Below the pieces are notes generated by a model that made no database searches, was not told the origin of the DNA, and worked only from the letters and a program-made list of their open reading frames with translations. A stretch of 64,000 nt of DNA from positions 372,001 to 436,000 of the forward strand of contig JAWLCL010000002.1 of the NCBI GenBank assembly GCA_041687255.1, written 5' to 3'. Numbering within the stretch: the first letter of the stretch is position 1; each line of letters begins with the position of its first letter. The stretch is from Mariniphaga sp041687255. Lineage in GTDB: Bacteria > Bacteroidota > Bacteroidia > Bacteroidales > Prolixibacteraceae. Shown here piece by piece: positions 35,265 through 44,181 of the stretch. The translations under genes and the position numbers were made by a program.

Positions 35265-36074
35265 ATGAAAAGAATAAATAAAATTTTCAGTCTGTTGGTT
35301 GGATTGATGATACTGATGGTGTCGTGCGATTCAATAGTTGACGAAAAATCTCTTGAAAACAAAGCTACCGTTGAAGAAGTTGAACTGGTGGCAACTCAAA
35401 ATGAAGCCAATGGAAATACCATTGAACTGAGTATGAATACGCCCGGAGTAACGGGTTACTGGGACTATAACCTTGGGAAAGCCCTTACAAACAGAGTAGA
35501 AATTGTTTATCCGATTCCGGGAACTTCAACTTTTACTTTTGTGGGAACGCTTGGCGCAGAATTTTTTGAAAAAACCATAGAGGTTAAGGTTGATGTGCTG
35601 GATACTCCGCTTGACCAGGACTGGTACGATTTGGTAAGTGAAAGCACTGCTGAAGGTAAGACCTGGGTATTTGCAGGTGAACCCGGTGACGGTGGTTTAT
35701 GGTGGTTTATGAGTGCCAACGATAATCCCGCTTCAGCTATGGGGCCATGGTGGAATGCAGGCGGATCGGGTGATATGCCCCCAGTTGATGCCAATGGTAA
35801 AATGACTTTCGATTTGGATGGCGCAGCTAATTTCGTTTATTATGCAAGTCCGGATGCAGAAGGTGAAAATGGAAGCTTTGTGCTTGATGTTGAAAATCAG
35901 ATCCTTACTGTCAGTGGGCCAAACATTCTGGGAGGAGCTGCTACTTCTGGGTACGATATTGGAAGCCCTTCGGGAACTTACCAGATAATTTCTTTAACAG
36001 AAGAAGAAATGATACTTTATGTTCCGATGAATGCATGGGCTACCGGCTGGACATGGGTATTTCGTCCGGAATAA
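35265..36074 (+). CDS. Surface glycan-binding-type lipoprotein of the first Sus operon
   Basis: 269 residues from the ATG at 35265; the frame also reads back into the SusD stop region, but the lipoprotein signal (KIFSLLVGLMILMVSC, Cys about 21) fixes this start. An N-terminal PKD/Ig-like domain (about 40-115, TIELSMNTPGVTGYWDYNLG...FTFVGTLGAEFFEKTIEVKV) precedes an unrecognised beta-rich domain with Trp-rich patches (GLWWFMSANDNPASAMGPWW) suited to sugar stacking. Position directly after SusD and lipidation make it a SusE-like surface glycan-binding protein (inference). No enzyme motif seen. Followed by a strong terminator. Confidence 0.8.
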   Translation: MKRINKIFSLLVGLMILMVSCDSIVDEKSLENKATVEEVELVATQNEANGNTIELSMNTPGVTGYWDYNLGKALTNRVEIVYPIPGTSTFTFVGTLGAEFFEKTIEVKVDVLDTPLDQDWYDLVSESTAEGKTWVFAGEPGDGGLWWFMSANDNPASAMGPWWNAGGSGDMPPVDANGKMTFDLDGAANFVYYASPDAEGENGSFVLDVENQILTVSGPNILGGAATSGYDIGSPSGTYQIISLTEEEMILYVPMNAWATGWTWVFRPE

Positions 36075-36111
36075 ACGAATCGAAAGATCCTATTTAATTA
36101 ATTTATAAAAT

Positions 36112-36150
36112 AAAAAACGGGAAGTAATTCTGCTTCCCGTTTTTTATATG
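36112..36150 (+). terminator. Intrinsic terminator of the first Sus operon
   Basis: aaaaaacgggaag (36112-36124) pairs with cttcccgtttttt (36133-36145) around an 8-nt loop, and more T follow. It is 38 nt after the lipoprotein stop. Confidence 0.93.
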
Positions 36151-36443
36151 TTTTTTTTTGTAAAAACTTTTCATTTTATCTCTTCTTATGATATCACAAT
36201 AGCCTTTTTATTTCAGGTTATTAATTTCTTTTTGTAATTCTTTGTACCTTTTTTTCTTCCAATTGGTTTTTTCTTAAGGCCCTTTTTTTCTGCCTCAAAT
36301 TTATACCCGTTTTAAATAGAGTATTTTTCTCATTTATCACTAACCAATGATGAACTTTTAACAATTGTTAATTGTATTTCTTCTTGTACATGATTCGAAC
36401 ACATGAATAAAGTTGAAAAGTTTAACATTTTAAAAACAAATTT
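36151..36443. other. AT-rich leader region before the T9SS protein, no gene seen
   Basis: About 290 nt of T-rich sequence with stops in all frames. It presumably holds the promoter of the 36444 gene; no clear TAnnTTTG was picked out. Confidence 0.4.
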
Positions 36444-39400
36444 ATGAGAAAATTATCTACATTTTTATCGGGTATCATTATGTTTTGTTGCCTGATAGCA
36501 ACAGCTTATGCTCAAAACGATACGATTCCACCGGCAGTTCTGGATTTTAATGCACAATTCGAGGAAGGGGGAGTCAATGATTCTGTTAACGGAGTCTTTA
36601 CTTTAACATACAGTGAGGACATCCAGCTCAGTAACTCCTTTACAATTGTAACCCATGCTTATATCAATAAGGCCTGGGAAGAGCATGAAAGTTACAGTGC
36701 TGCCGAGGTGGTAGTGGAAGGTAATGTGCTGACTGTAACCGCTGAACGTCCTTTTTGGCCTTTAGACAGGTACGAATTTGTGATTGCATACGGGTCGGTT
36801 CAGGATACAGTTGGGAACACAGCCGACGCCTTTACACGTACCTTCATGGCCGATGAAGATGTCCCTGAAGTTGTGGATTTCAATATTGATTTCACTGAAA
36901 GTGAGGTGAATGATTCTGCTAGCGCTGTATTCACACTCACCTACAGCGAAAATGTTCAGCTTGTTGATACCTTTCAGATAGTTACGCATATTTTCAAGGA
37001 CGATGCATGGGAAGAGTATGACAGGTATGATGAGTCACAGGTTACCGTTGATGGCAATGTTGTTACAATTACTTCGGACCGGATGTTTAAAACCACCGAA
37101 AGATTTGAACTGGTAGTTACCTTTGGTTCTGTTGTCGATATGTCAGGCAATCTGGGCACTTCTTTTACCCGTACTTTCATTGCCGATACCACACCTCCTG
37201 AAGTGGTAAGCTTTGAAACTGATTTCATTGACACTGAATTTGCTGATTCCCTGGAAACAGTATTCACGCTTACATACAGCGAAGATGTAAAGCTTGCTCC
37301 TACTTATAAGTTTAGTACACTTATCCGGAATGCCGGAGGTTGGGAAGAATACGAGGTAATAGCCGATACTGGTATTGAGGTTTCAGGGCAAACAGTTACT
37401 CTGCAACCTGCGCGTTTATTCGCCACCAACCAATCCTATGAATTGGTAGTGGTTGCAGGCTCCCTAAGAGATTTGGCCGATAATCCCGCTACTTCATTTA
37501 CCGAAATATTCTTAGTCGACACCATAAGGCCTAATCTGATTGATATCAGTCCCGATTTATCGGTGCCTGTACCCACCAATGCCATATTTACTTTCACTTT
37601 TGATGAAGATGTACGGCTGGTTGACAATTTCGGTTTCTATACCTATCACTGGGATGAAGATGCAGGAGAATATGTCGAATACGAACAGTTGGACGCTTCG
37701 AATGTCAAGGTTGAAAACAATGTAGTAACATTTGACCCTTCGCTTGATTTCAGGCCCGGCGAGCGTGCTCAAATCATTCTGAATGCCGGCTCTGTTCTGG
37801 ATGTAAATGGCAACAGATTTCATTATATAAGGGAAAATGATACAATTACTTATGTTTCGGAAAGATTCTGGACAGCTGAAGGTGGTGTATCTTTAGTGAC
37901 CTTCTTACCTGCTCACGAAGATACACTTACTACTATACCCGAAGAACTTTCAATTTCTTTTGGTGAAGCGATAACTTTTACTGATACTACTGCTGTTACG
38001 ACCCAAAGCCTGGATACCTTGGTGTATCTCCAGTCAGACGGTACTGATCTTGAGTATGAAGCTTCCTATAATACAACATCAAATGCCATTATTATTGTTC
38101 CCGCTCAGGAACTGGCTGCAGGAAGCAGCTATACCTATGGCTTTACCGATGGATTCTTAAATGAAGCCAATGATTCAATCCCCCCTGCTGAAGCTACATT
38201 TACAATTCTTGATTCAACTTCTGAATACGAACTTTACACCATTGCTGAAATTAATGGCGAAGGTGATGTGTCTCCGGAACCGGATCAAGTGGTCCAGATA
38301 ATGGGAACAATCACAGGAATCTATGACAATGAAGGATTCTTTGTGCAGGATTCTGTAGGAACCCACAGCGGAATCTGGGTTGAATTTGCAACTACTGCCG
38401 ATTATGCCATTGGCGATGGAGTAATTGTAACAGGTGTTGTTGATACCTTACAGAGTGTTATTGCATTTGTTGCTGAGGAGGTTGCCATTGACAATGATCC
38501 CATAGCAATTACGCCCCTTGCATATGATTTTGACACCGATTCACTTCCGATGTACACCAATGTTCTGGTTCAGGTAGTTAACGGACGTGCAACTGAAGCT
38601 GATGAAACAGGTGAATGGGTTCTCTTTGCAGAAGGGGATGCCGACAGTGTTATCGTAAACAGTCAGATGTATACATTCACGCCTGTCGATAGTAGTTACT
38701 ATACAGTTTCAGGTATTGTCACCGGCTGGGACAGCATCTACAGGGTTGAACCACGGATGGAAACGGATATTTCTGAAGTTACCGGAGACGTTTTGGCAAT
38801 TGCCGAAGTTTATGGCGATGATGTTACTTCACCATACCTGGATGAAGTGGTACAGATTGCCGGAACAGTTACCGCTGTGTATGACGGTGAAGGATTCTAT
38901 GTGCAGGATGAAAATGCAGAGAAGGGAGGCATATGGGTAGAATATGCAGGTGATATGGAGCTGGAAATCGGTGATGGCGTATCTGTTGCAGGTACAGTAA
39001 CAGAGCTTGAAGGCCTTACTTACATTGTAGCAGATGAGGTAACTGCGATTAATGCACCTTTAGTTGTTGAACCAATTGTAGTTGATTTTGCCACCGATTC
39101 CATTCCAATGTACCAGGGTGTTCTGGTGCAGGTTGCCGATGCACGCGCTACTGCTGCTGACGAAAATGGTGAATGGATGGTGTATGCCGATAACGATATG
39201 GACAGTGTTATTGTCAGCAGTCGCCTTTATGCATTTACACCGGTTGCTGATGATATTTACGATGTTACCGGTGTTGTGACTTTCAGGGACAGCATTTACA
39301 GGATTGACCCCCGGATGGAAGCCGATGTTACTTTTGCTACTAGTGTCGGCCTTACACCTGATGTCGATTTTAGCGTATATCCCAATCCGTTTGGAAATTA

Positions 39401-39587
39401 CATTAAAATCAGCAACAATGATAAGCTGTCACGGATTATCATATCAAATATTACCGGTCAGAGAGTGGCTGATATTGCTTACCCAGCGGGAGAAATTAAC
39501 ACATCTCACCTCATTAATGGAGTTTATATAATAAATATGTTTAGTGATAACAAACTGGTGAAAACAAGCCGGATAATAAAGCGATAA
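36444..39587 (+). CDS. Large T9SS-secreted protein: Ig-like repeats plus two OB-fold-like modules
   Basis: 1047 residues. Signal peptide about 1-24 (ending AYAQ). Residues about 28-480 hold four or five bacterial Ig-like (SbsA-type) repeats, each about 105 residues, with the recurrent VFTLTYSEDVQL and T-x-x-F-E-L-V-V motifs. A further Ig-like domain (about 480-590) follows. Two tandem copies of about 190 residues then start near 594 (IAEINGEGDVS...GTITGIYDNEGFFVQD) and 783 (IAEVYGDDVTS...GTVTAVYDGEGFYVQD), resembling the OB-like domains of secreted nucleases. The T9SS sorting domain is at about 970-1047 (SVYPNPFGNYIKISNN). No catalytic domain is seen. Probably a cell-surface binding protein. 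Confidence 0.85.
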   Translation: MRKLSTFLSGIIMFCCLIATAYAQNDTIPPAVLDFNAQFEEGGVNDSVNGVFTLTYSEDIQLSNSFTIVTHAYINKAWEEHESYSAAEVVVEGNVLTVTAERPFWPLDRYEFVIAYGSVQDTVGNTADAFTRTFMADEDVPEVVDFNIDFTESEVNDSASAVFTLTYSENVQLVDTFQIVTHIFKDDAWEEYDRYDESQVTVDGNVVTITSDRMFKTTERFELVVTFGSVVDMSGNLGTSFTRTFIADTTPPEVVSFETDFIDTEFADSLETVFTLTYSEDVKLAPTYKFSTLIRNAGGWEEYEVIADTGIEVSGQTVTLQPARLFATNQSYELVVVAGSLRDLADNPATSFTEIFLVDTIRPNLIDISPDLSVPVPTNAIFTFTFDEDVRLVDNFGFYTYHWDEDAGEYVEYEQLDASNVKVENNVVTFDPSLDFRPGERAQIILNAGSVLDVNGNRFHYIRENDTITYVSERFWTAEGGVSLVTFLPAHEDTLTTIPEELSISFGEAITFTDTTAVTTQSLDTLVYLQSDGTDLEYEASYNTTSNAIIIVPAQELAAGSSYTYGFTDGFLNEANDSIPPAEATFTILDSTSEYELYTIAEINGEGDVSPEPDQVVQIMGTITGIYDNEGFFVQDSVGTHSGIWVEFATTADYAIGDGVIVTGVVDTLQSVIAFVAEEVAIDNDPIAITPLAYDFDTDSLPMYTNVLVQVVNGRATEADETGEWVLFAEGDADSVIVNSQMYTFTPVDSSYYTVSGIVTGWDSIYRVEPRMETDISEVTGDVLAIAEVYGDDVTSPYLDEVVQIAGTVTAVYDGEGFYVQDENAEKGGIWVEYAGDMELEIGDGVSVAGTVTELEGLTYIVADEVTAINAPLVVEPIVVDFATDSIPMYQGVLVQVADARATAADENGEWMVYADNDMDSVIVSSRLYAFTPVADDIYDVTGVVTFRDSIYRIDPRMEADVTFATSVGLTPDVDFSVYPNPFGNYIKISNNDKLSRIIISNITGQRVADIAYPAGEINTSHLINGVYIINMFSDNKLVKTSRIIKR

Positions 39588-39607
39588 GCAATTATAAATC
39601 ATGATGT

Positions 39608-39642
39608 AAAAGCCGGGGAGCCATGCTCTCCGGCTTTTGTTT
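39608..39642 (+). terminator. Intrinsic terminator of the T9SS protein gene
   Basis: aaaagccggggag (39608-39620) pairs with ctctccggctttt (39626-39638) around a 5-nt loop with one G-T pair, followed by T-rich sequence. It is 20 nt past the stop. Confidence 0.92.
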
Positions 39643-40048
39643 TTATGCCGGGCATGATAAATAACCTGGAGGTGAACCTCTTATGCAGGGGGTTATTGAT
39701 ACCAACCATTCATTATGAAAAAGGGTGTACACTGCGAAATAATTTCAGAAGGAGGGCGGAGGCATATTTTTTCCCCCATGAATACAAATCATATCAGCCA
39801 TAACCATTAGGATGAGGTTGTAAAACAGAACGGTTAAAAAAGACTTGCTGTAGAAAGCCGGCCTGAGCCATAGCACCACAATAAAACTATTAAAGGAAGT
39901 ATAGAGCTTTATGATGTGCATAGTTAGTAAAATATCACCTGATAAAGGAATGAATGCATGAAAACTCATTTAACAGAACCTGGGATCAGAAGTTTAGGAT
40001 GGAAACCGAAGGTTGTGCGGGAAGACATACCTGAATCTTCCTGCCCGG
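39643..40048. other. Intergenic region with a possible small membrane-protein frame
   Basis: About 400 nt. A 74-codon minus-strand frame (39745-39969) would encode a hydrophobic peptide (SFIVVLWLRPAFYSKSFLTV LFYNLILMVMADM, broken here for length) lying upstream of nothing identifiable. It has no recognised family and no ribosome-binding site, so it is noted rather than called. Otherwise no feature is seen. Confidence 0.35.
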
Positions 40049-42124
40049 TTATCTGTCGTCATTCATTTTTCTTTTTAATAACTGGGCGTTTACAGCTACT
40101 ATAACTGTACTGGCACTCATAAGAATAGCTCCCATTGCAGGACTAATTACAATTCCTGCCCAGATTAAAACACCGGCTGCCAAAGGAATGGCTACTACAT
40201 TGTATCCTGTGGCCCAGATAAAGTTTTGTATCATTTTTCGATAGGATGCTTTACCGTAAACCACCAGCGATGCAATATCCTTCGGGTTACTGTTTACAAG
40301 AATAATATCCGCAGTGTCGGCGGCCACATCGGTTCCTGAACCAACGGCAATTCCAACATTTGCTGCTGCCAGTGCAGGGGCATCGTTTATGCCGTCTCCG
40401 GTCATGGCAACAAATTCCCCTTTCTGCTGAAATTCTTTGATTTTTTCAAGTTTCTGATCGGGTAAAATTCCTGCAAAATAACCATCCAATTCAAGTTCAT
40501 CACTAACGCTCTTTGCTACCTTTTCATTATCGCCTGTCATCATGTAGAGTTTCATGCCGTTTTCCTTTAAAGTTTTTACGGCTTCGTACGATTCTTTCCT
40601 TATTTCATCGGCCATGGCAATAAAACCGGCAAGTTTTTCATCGACCAGCACGAAAACCACTGTTTCCGACTCATCTCCAAAAGCGTCATCGGGTATGTCA
40701 ATGTTTTTATCCCTTACATATCCGGGGCTTACCACTTTCACCTTTTTATTCTCCACATCGGCTTCAATCCCTGCGCCCGATATTGCATTAAAATTTTCAG
40801 CCTCGGGAACGTCCATCTCCTTGTCTTTTATTTTCTGCATGATTCCCATTGCCAATGGATGTTCCGATTTTGATTCCAGGGCTCCTGCCAGTTTCAGAAC
40901 TTCTTTATCATCGAAATCATTATTTAGTGAGCCGAAGCGAGTAACTCCAAAGTTACCTTTTGTGAGGGTGCCGGTTTTGTCGAAAGCCAGCAAAGTTATT
41001 TTCCGTGCGTTTTCAAATGCAGTACGATTACGGATGAGCAGGCCCTGCTGTGCTGCCATTGAAGTTGAAATGGCCACTACAAGCGGTACGGCCAACCCCA
41101 GGGCATGGGGGCAGGTTATAACCATTACCGTAGCCATGCGCTCCAGGGCAAAAACAAATGGCCGGCCCAGGGCAATCCAGGTGATAAGGGTTCCGAACCC
41201 AACGGTCAGCGCAATTACAGTAAGCCAAAAGGCAATCCGGTCGGCCAGGTTCTGGGTTTTTGATTTCTTCTCCTGTGCATCCCGAACCATGTTAATTACC
41301 TTACTTAGGTATGCTTCATCGCCCACCTGTTTCACCTTTACCTTTAAAGAACCGTTGCCATTGATGGTACCTCCTATTACTTTTTCATCCTTTGATTTTT
41401 TCACCGGTTTTGATTCGCCGGTGACCATCGACTGGTTCACTGTACTTTCCCCTTCGATAATCTCACCATCGACAGGTATCTTTTCACCTGGTCTGACCAA
41501 TACAACATCATCCTTTTGAAGCTCATTTACCTTTACATCTTCCGTTTCGCCATCCTTCAACCGGTGCGCCTCGGAGGGCATCATCTCTACCAATTTTTGC
41601 AGTGAACGGGATGCGCCCATAACTGACTTCATCTCAATCCAGTGCCCCAAAAGCATGATATCAATCAGTGTGGCCAGCTCCCAGAAAAAGGTACTGCCTT
41701 CCACTCCAAATGTGGTGGCAGAACTGTAGCCCCATGCTACGGTTATGGCAACGGCTATCAGCGTCATCATTCCCGGGCGTTTCTCTCTGAGTTCATCCTT
41801 CAATCCTGTCAGAAAGGGCCAGCCTCCGTAAAAGTAAACGATTGTGGAAAGAACGAACAGCAGATAACCATCATACTCCGGGAACAAAGCAAACTCATAG
41901 CCCAGCAAATCCTGAAGCATTGGCGACAACAGCAATATTGGCACCGTAATGCCAAGCGAAATCCAGAACCGTCGCCTGAAATCTTTTATCATCATTTCAT
42001 GATGTCCCGAATGATCGTGGGAGCTGTGTTTATGATTTTTGTGTTCCTTGTCATGATGGTGTTCCTTCTTTTCGTTTTTGTCATGACTTTCTATATGTTT
42101 ATCTTTCCTGTTTTTCGAATTCAT
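40049..42124 (-). CDS. copB: P1B-type heavy-metal ATPase, CopB-like (copper/silver export)
   Basis: 691 residues. The N-terminus (about 8-45) is a His-rich tail (ESHDKNEKKEHHHDKEHKNH) in place of the CxxC metal domains of CopA. About eight membrane helices. The ion-binding helix has CPH (about residue 338, ITCPHALGLAVPL) rather than CPC, the mark of the CopB/P1B-3 group that moves Cu(II), Cu(I) or Ag(I) out of the cell. Phosphorylation motif DKTGTLTKG (about 380), SEHPLAMG, TGDNEKVAKSV and GDGINDAPALAAANVGIAVG are all intact. The following TM signature MSASTVIVAVNAQ also fits. Upstream on the same strand is a small SHOCT membrane protein. Confidence 0.93.
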   Translation of the reverse strand: MNSKNRKDKHIESHDKNEKKEHHHDKEHKNHKHSSHDHSGHHEMMIKDFRRRFWISLGITVPILLLSPMLQDLLGYEFALFPEYDGYLLFVLSTIVYFYGGWPFLTGLKDELREKRPGMMTLIAVAITVAWGYSSATTFGVEGSTFFWELATLIDIMLLGHWIEMKSVMGASRSLQKLVEMMPSEAHRLKDGETEDVKVNELQKDDVVLVRPGEKIPVDGEIIEGESTVNQSMVTGESKPVKKSKDEKVIGGTINGNGSLKVKVKQVGDEAYLSKVINMVRDAQEKKSKTQNLADRIAFWLTVIALTVGFGTLITWIALGRPFVFALERMATVMVITCPHALGLAVPLVVAISTSMAAQQGLLIRNRTAFENARKITLLAFDKTGTLTKGNFGVTRFGSLNNDFDDKEVLKLAGALESKSEHPLAMGIMQKIKDKEMDVPEAENFNAISGAGIEADVENKKVKVVSPGYVRDKNIDIPDDAFGDESETVVFVLVDEKLAGFIAMADEIRKESYEAVKTLKENGMKLYMMTGDNEKVAKSVSDELELDGYFAGILPDQKLEKIKEFQQKGEFVAMTGDGINDAPALAAANVGIAVGSGTDVAADTADIILVNSNPKDIASLVVYGKASYRKMIQNFIWATGYNVVAIPLAAGVLIWAGIVISPAMGAILMSASTVIVAVNAQLLKRKMNDDR

Positions 42125-42173
42125 AACTTTATTTTTATAGGATAACTGTTTTAGCTGGATAGAAATTTTTAAT

Positions 42174-42413
42174 TCATTTTAAAGAATCTTTTTGCTGTTC
42201 ATTATAATCTTCTTTGGAGAGTTCACTCCTTGTTTTACGTTCTTTTAATGTGTCATGGCCGGTTTTTCGGCCGGGACGGTAAGGGTTCCGGTTTTTATTT
42301 ATTTTACGCACCACGATCCTCACTGCAACAATAAATATCACTATCCCTATAAACAACCAAATGATTACACTCCAGTTGTAGTCTCCGTATCCGAGCATCA
42401 TGTTGAATTTCAT
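42174..42413 (-). CDS. Small single-pass membrane protein with C-terminal SHOCT motif
   Basis: 79 residues. One membrane helix (about 15-36, VIIWLFIGIVIFIVAVRIVV), a basic linker (KINKNRNPYRPGRK) and a C-terminal SHOCT-like helix pair: TLKERKTRSELSKEDYNEQQ KDSL (broken here), which fits the (I/L)-(L/K)-x-x-R-x-x-x-x-E-(I/L)-x-x-x-E-(Y/F) pattern. SHOCT proteins often sit beside metal-efflux or sensing genes. It ends 49 nt before the CopB-like gene on the same strand, so probable co-transcription. Role unknown; could oligomerise or tether a partner. Confidence 0.75.
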   Translation of the reverse strand: MKFNMMLGYGDYNWSVIIWLFIGIVIFIVAVRIVVRKINKNRNPYRPGRKTGHDTLKERKTRSELSKEDYNEQQKDSLK

Positions 42414-42692
42414 AAAACCTGTTGTTTATATCCTGCTGTTTATTATATGAAAATCATATGCCATAAAAAGTTAATTTGCAGAAAACTAACGATTAATGTT
42501 TGCCGGCAGGTATAAGGAATTGGACGAAGGATATGATATTATAATGGAAGTGTGGAAAGTTTCCCCCGAAACGTGAATGTATTACCACATGAACTATAGG
42601 TTTTTAACAGGCAGATGAAATAAATTTTTCATTGGTTTTAAAGAAGGAATTGAGGATCAATCACCGTTTCTTTTAAAAATTTTTATAATCTG
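42414..42692. other. Intergenic, no gene seen
   Basis: About 280 nt upstream of the SHOCT gene and downstream of the sugar dehydrogenase gene (both minus). No metal-regulator gene, clear operator palindrome or terminator was recognised. Confidence 0.4.
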
Positions 42693-43895
42693 CTATTTGG
42701 TAATGAGCAGGATTTCATCTCCTGTTCCGGGGCAACTGCCTCGTCCGTCACAATTACTGGTGGTAATGTACAGGTCGCCTTCAGGGCTCATAATCACCTC
42801 ACGCAATCTACCGTGTTGATTTCTGAAGTATACTTCATGCGAACTTACACTGCCATTTTCAATAACCACGCGATGTAAATGCCGGGAACCCAAAGTGCCA
42901 ATAATCAGGTTTCCTTTCCATTCGGGAATATCATTTCCGGTATAGATGGCAGCGCCACCCGGGGGGACGGCATTTTGCCAAACCAGCGAAGGGGAAATTA
43001 ATCCCGATTCACTTTCGCATTTGTAAATTGTCGGCCATCCAAGATTGTCGTTGGCCGAAACAACACTTACTTCGTCGTGTCCGAAACGCATCATTTCACC
43101 ACTGGGGCCATGGTCGGTTACCCACAGGGTATTTGCATCGCCGGTATTGGGCCAGGCCCAGCCCTGTGTGTTTCTGATGCCCATAAGAAACATAGGATTA
43201 CCGGATCGGGGATTGTCATCGGGGATTTCACCTTCCGGGGTCAGGCGGAGCAATTTGCCATTGGGGCTGTCGGGGTCCTGGCTTAAATCAGGTGTACCGG
43301 CATCACCGGTACCTACGTAAAGCATGTTGTCGGGGCCAAAGGCTATGCGGCCTCCGTTATGGTTTCGCGCGGCCTGTATGCTGTCAAATACAATTTTTAC
43401 CTGTTCGGCAGCAGTGCCGTCTTCCGATAACCGCCATTGCTCAACCTGGTTCATAATGCTTCCGCTTTTGTTGACCGTAACATAAATGTAAAACAGCCGG
43501 TTGCTTTCAAATTCGGGATGAATGGCAATACCAAGCAATCCTCCTTCTGAAGTATTCGCTGTGGATACAGCAGCAACGGGCTCCTCAACAAGTTGTGCAT
43601 TGTTGTTGTAGTCTTTAATCAGCCGAATTCTTCCGGGGCGCTCTGTGACCAGCATGTCACCATTGGGAAGAAATGCCAGGGCCCATGGAACTTCCAATCC
43701 CGAAACTACGGTTTCGGCTTTGACTTCAACTTTTCCGTCTGATCCAAAACCATCTTTCACATAGTTGCAGCCGTTGCTGCCCGATTGAGCTGCCGGTTGG
43801 CTGCACGCTGTGTTAACAAATAAAAATAACGTGAACACTAAACTTAATAAAGGAAACCCGCCCTGATTAAACGGATGTTGCTGATGATGTTTCAT
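42693..43895 (-). CDS. PQQ-dependent sugar (aldose) dehydrogenase, lipoprotein
   Basis: 400 residues from the ATG at 43895, which places a lipoprotein signal (SLVFTLFLFVNTACSQ, Cys about 31) at the N-terminus; an earlier frame start (43934) adds 13 residues without a signal. Six-bladed propeller of the soluble glucose dehydrogenase/YliI group: VPWALAFLPNGDMLVTERPG, EGGLLGIAIHPEF, RNHNGGRIAFGPDNMLYVGT (catalytic His region), FLMGIRNTQGWAWP and GWPTIYKCE. These enzymes oxidise aldoses to lactones with PQQ and calcium in the periplasm. No PQQ synthesis gene is visible here, so the cofactor would have to come from elsewhere. Confidence 0.88.
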   Translation of the reverse strand: MKHHQQHPFNQGGFPLLSLVFTLFLFVNTACSQPAAQSGSNGCNYVKDGFGSDGKVEVKAETVVSGLEVPWALAFLPNGDMLVTERPGRIRLIKDYNNNAQLVEEPVAAVSTANTSEGGLLGIAIHPEFESNRLFYIYVTVNKSGSIMNQVEQWRLSEDGTAAEQVKIVFDSIQAARNHNGGRIAFGPDNMLYVGTGDAGTPDLSQDPDSPNGKLLRLTPEGEIPDDNPRSGNPMFLMGIRNTQGWAWPNTGDANTLWVTDHGPSGEMMRFGHDEVSVVSANDNLGWPTIYKCESESGLISPSLVWQNAVPPGGAAIYTGNDIPEWKGNLIIGTLGSRHLHRVVIENGSVSSHEVYFRNQHGRLREVIMSPEGDLYITTSNCDGRGSCPGTGDEILLITK

Positions 43896-44181
43896 TATTG
43901 TGCATCTATTGGGTGAACATGTAATTAAATACAAATCAGACCTCGTATGGTTTAAATACAGGCGATGATTTTCTACAGTGCATTGTTACTACATTCCCAC
44001 AATTTCCACACATTTGTTTTTTATGATACTGATCGGAGAGTAATGTTTAAATAAAGAATGGAAAGCAGGTTTTTACACTGATAACCGGCACTTTACGTTG
44101 CAGATCCTTTTTGTTATAGATTGTTGTGAGCCTTGTTTTCTCTCCGGAATGGTTTGGCACAATATTTTCCTTTTACAGGAA

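Noticed and set aside
36118..36145. Hairpin near the end of the first Sus operon as a riboswitch
   Set aside because: A simple stem with T-run directly downstream of a stop codon is fully explained as a terminator.
39669..39680. 12-nt perfect palindrome GAGGTGAACCTC as an operator
   Set aside because: Single short palindrome without a nearby start codon or second copy; likely chance.
39745..39969. 74-codon hydrophobic minus-strand frame
   Set aside because: Hydrophobic content could arise by chance from T-rich DNA; no family, no start signal, no operon partner. Noted in the intergenic entry.
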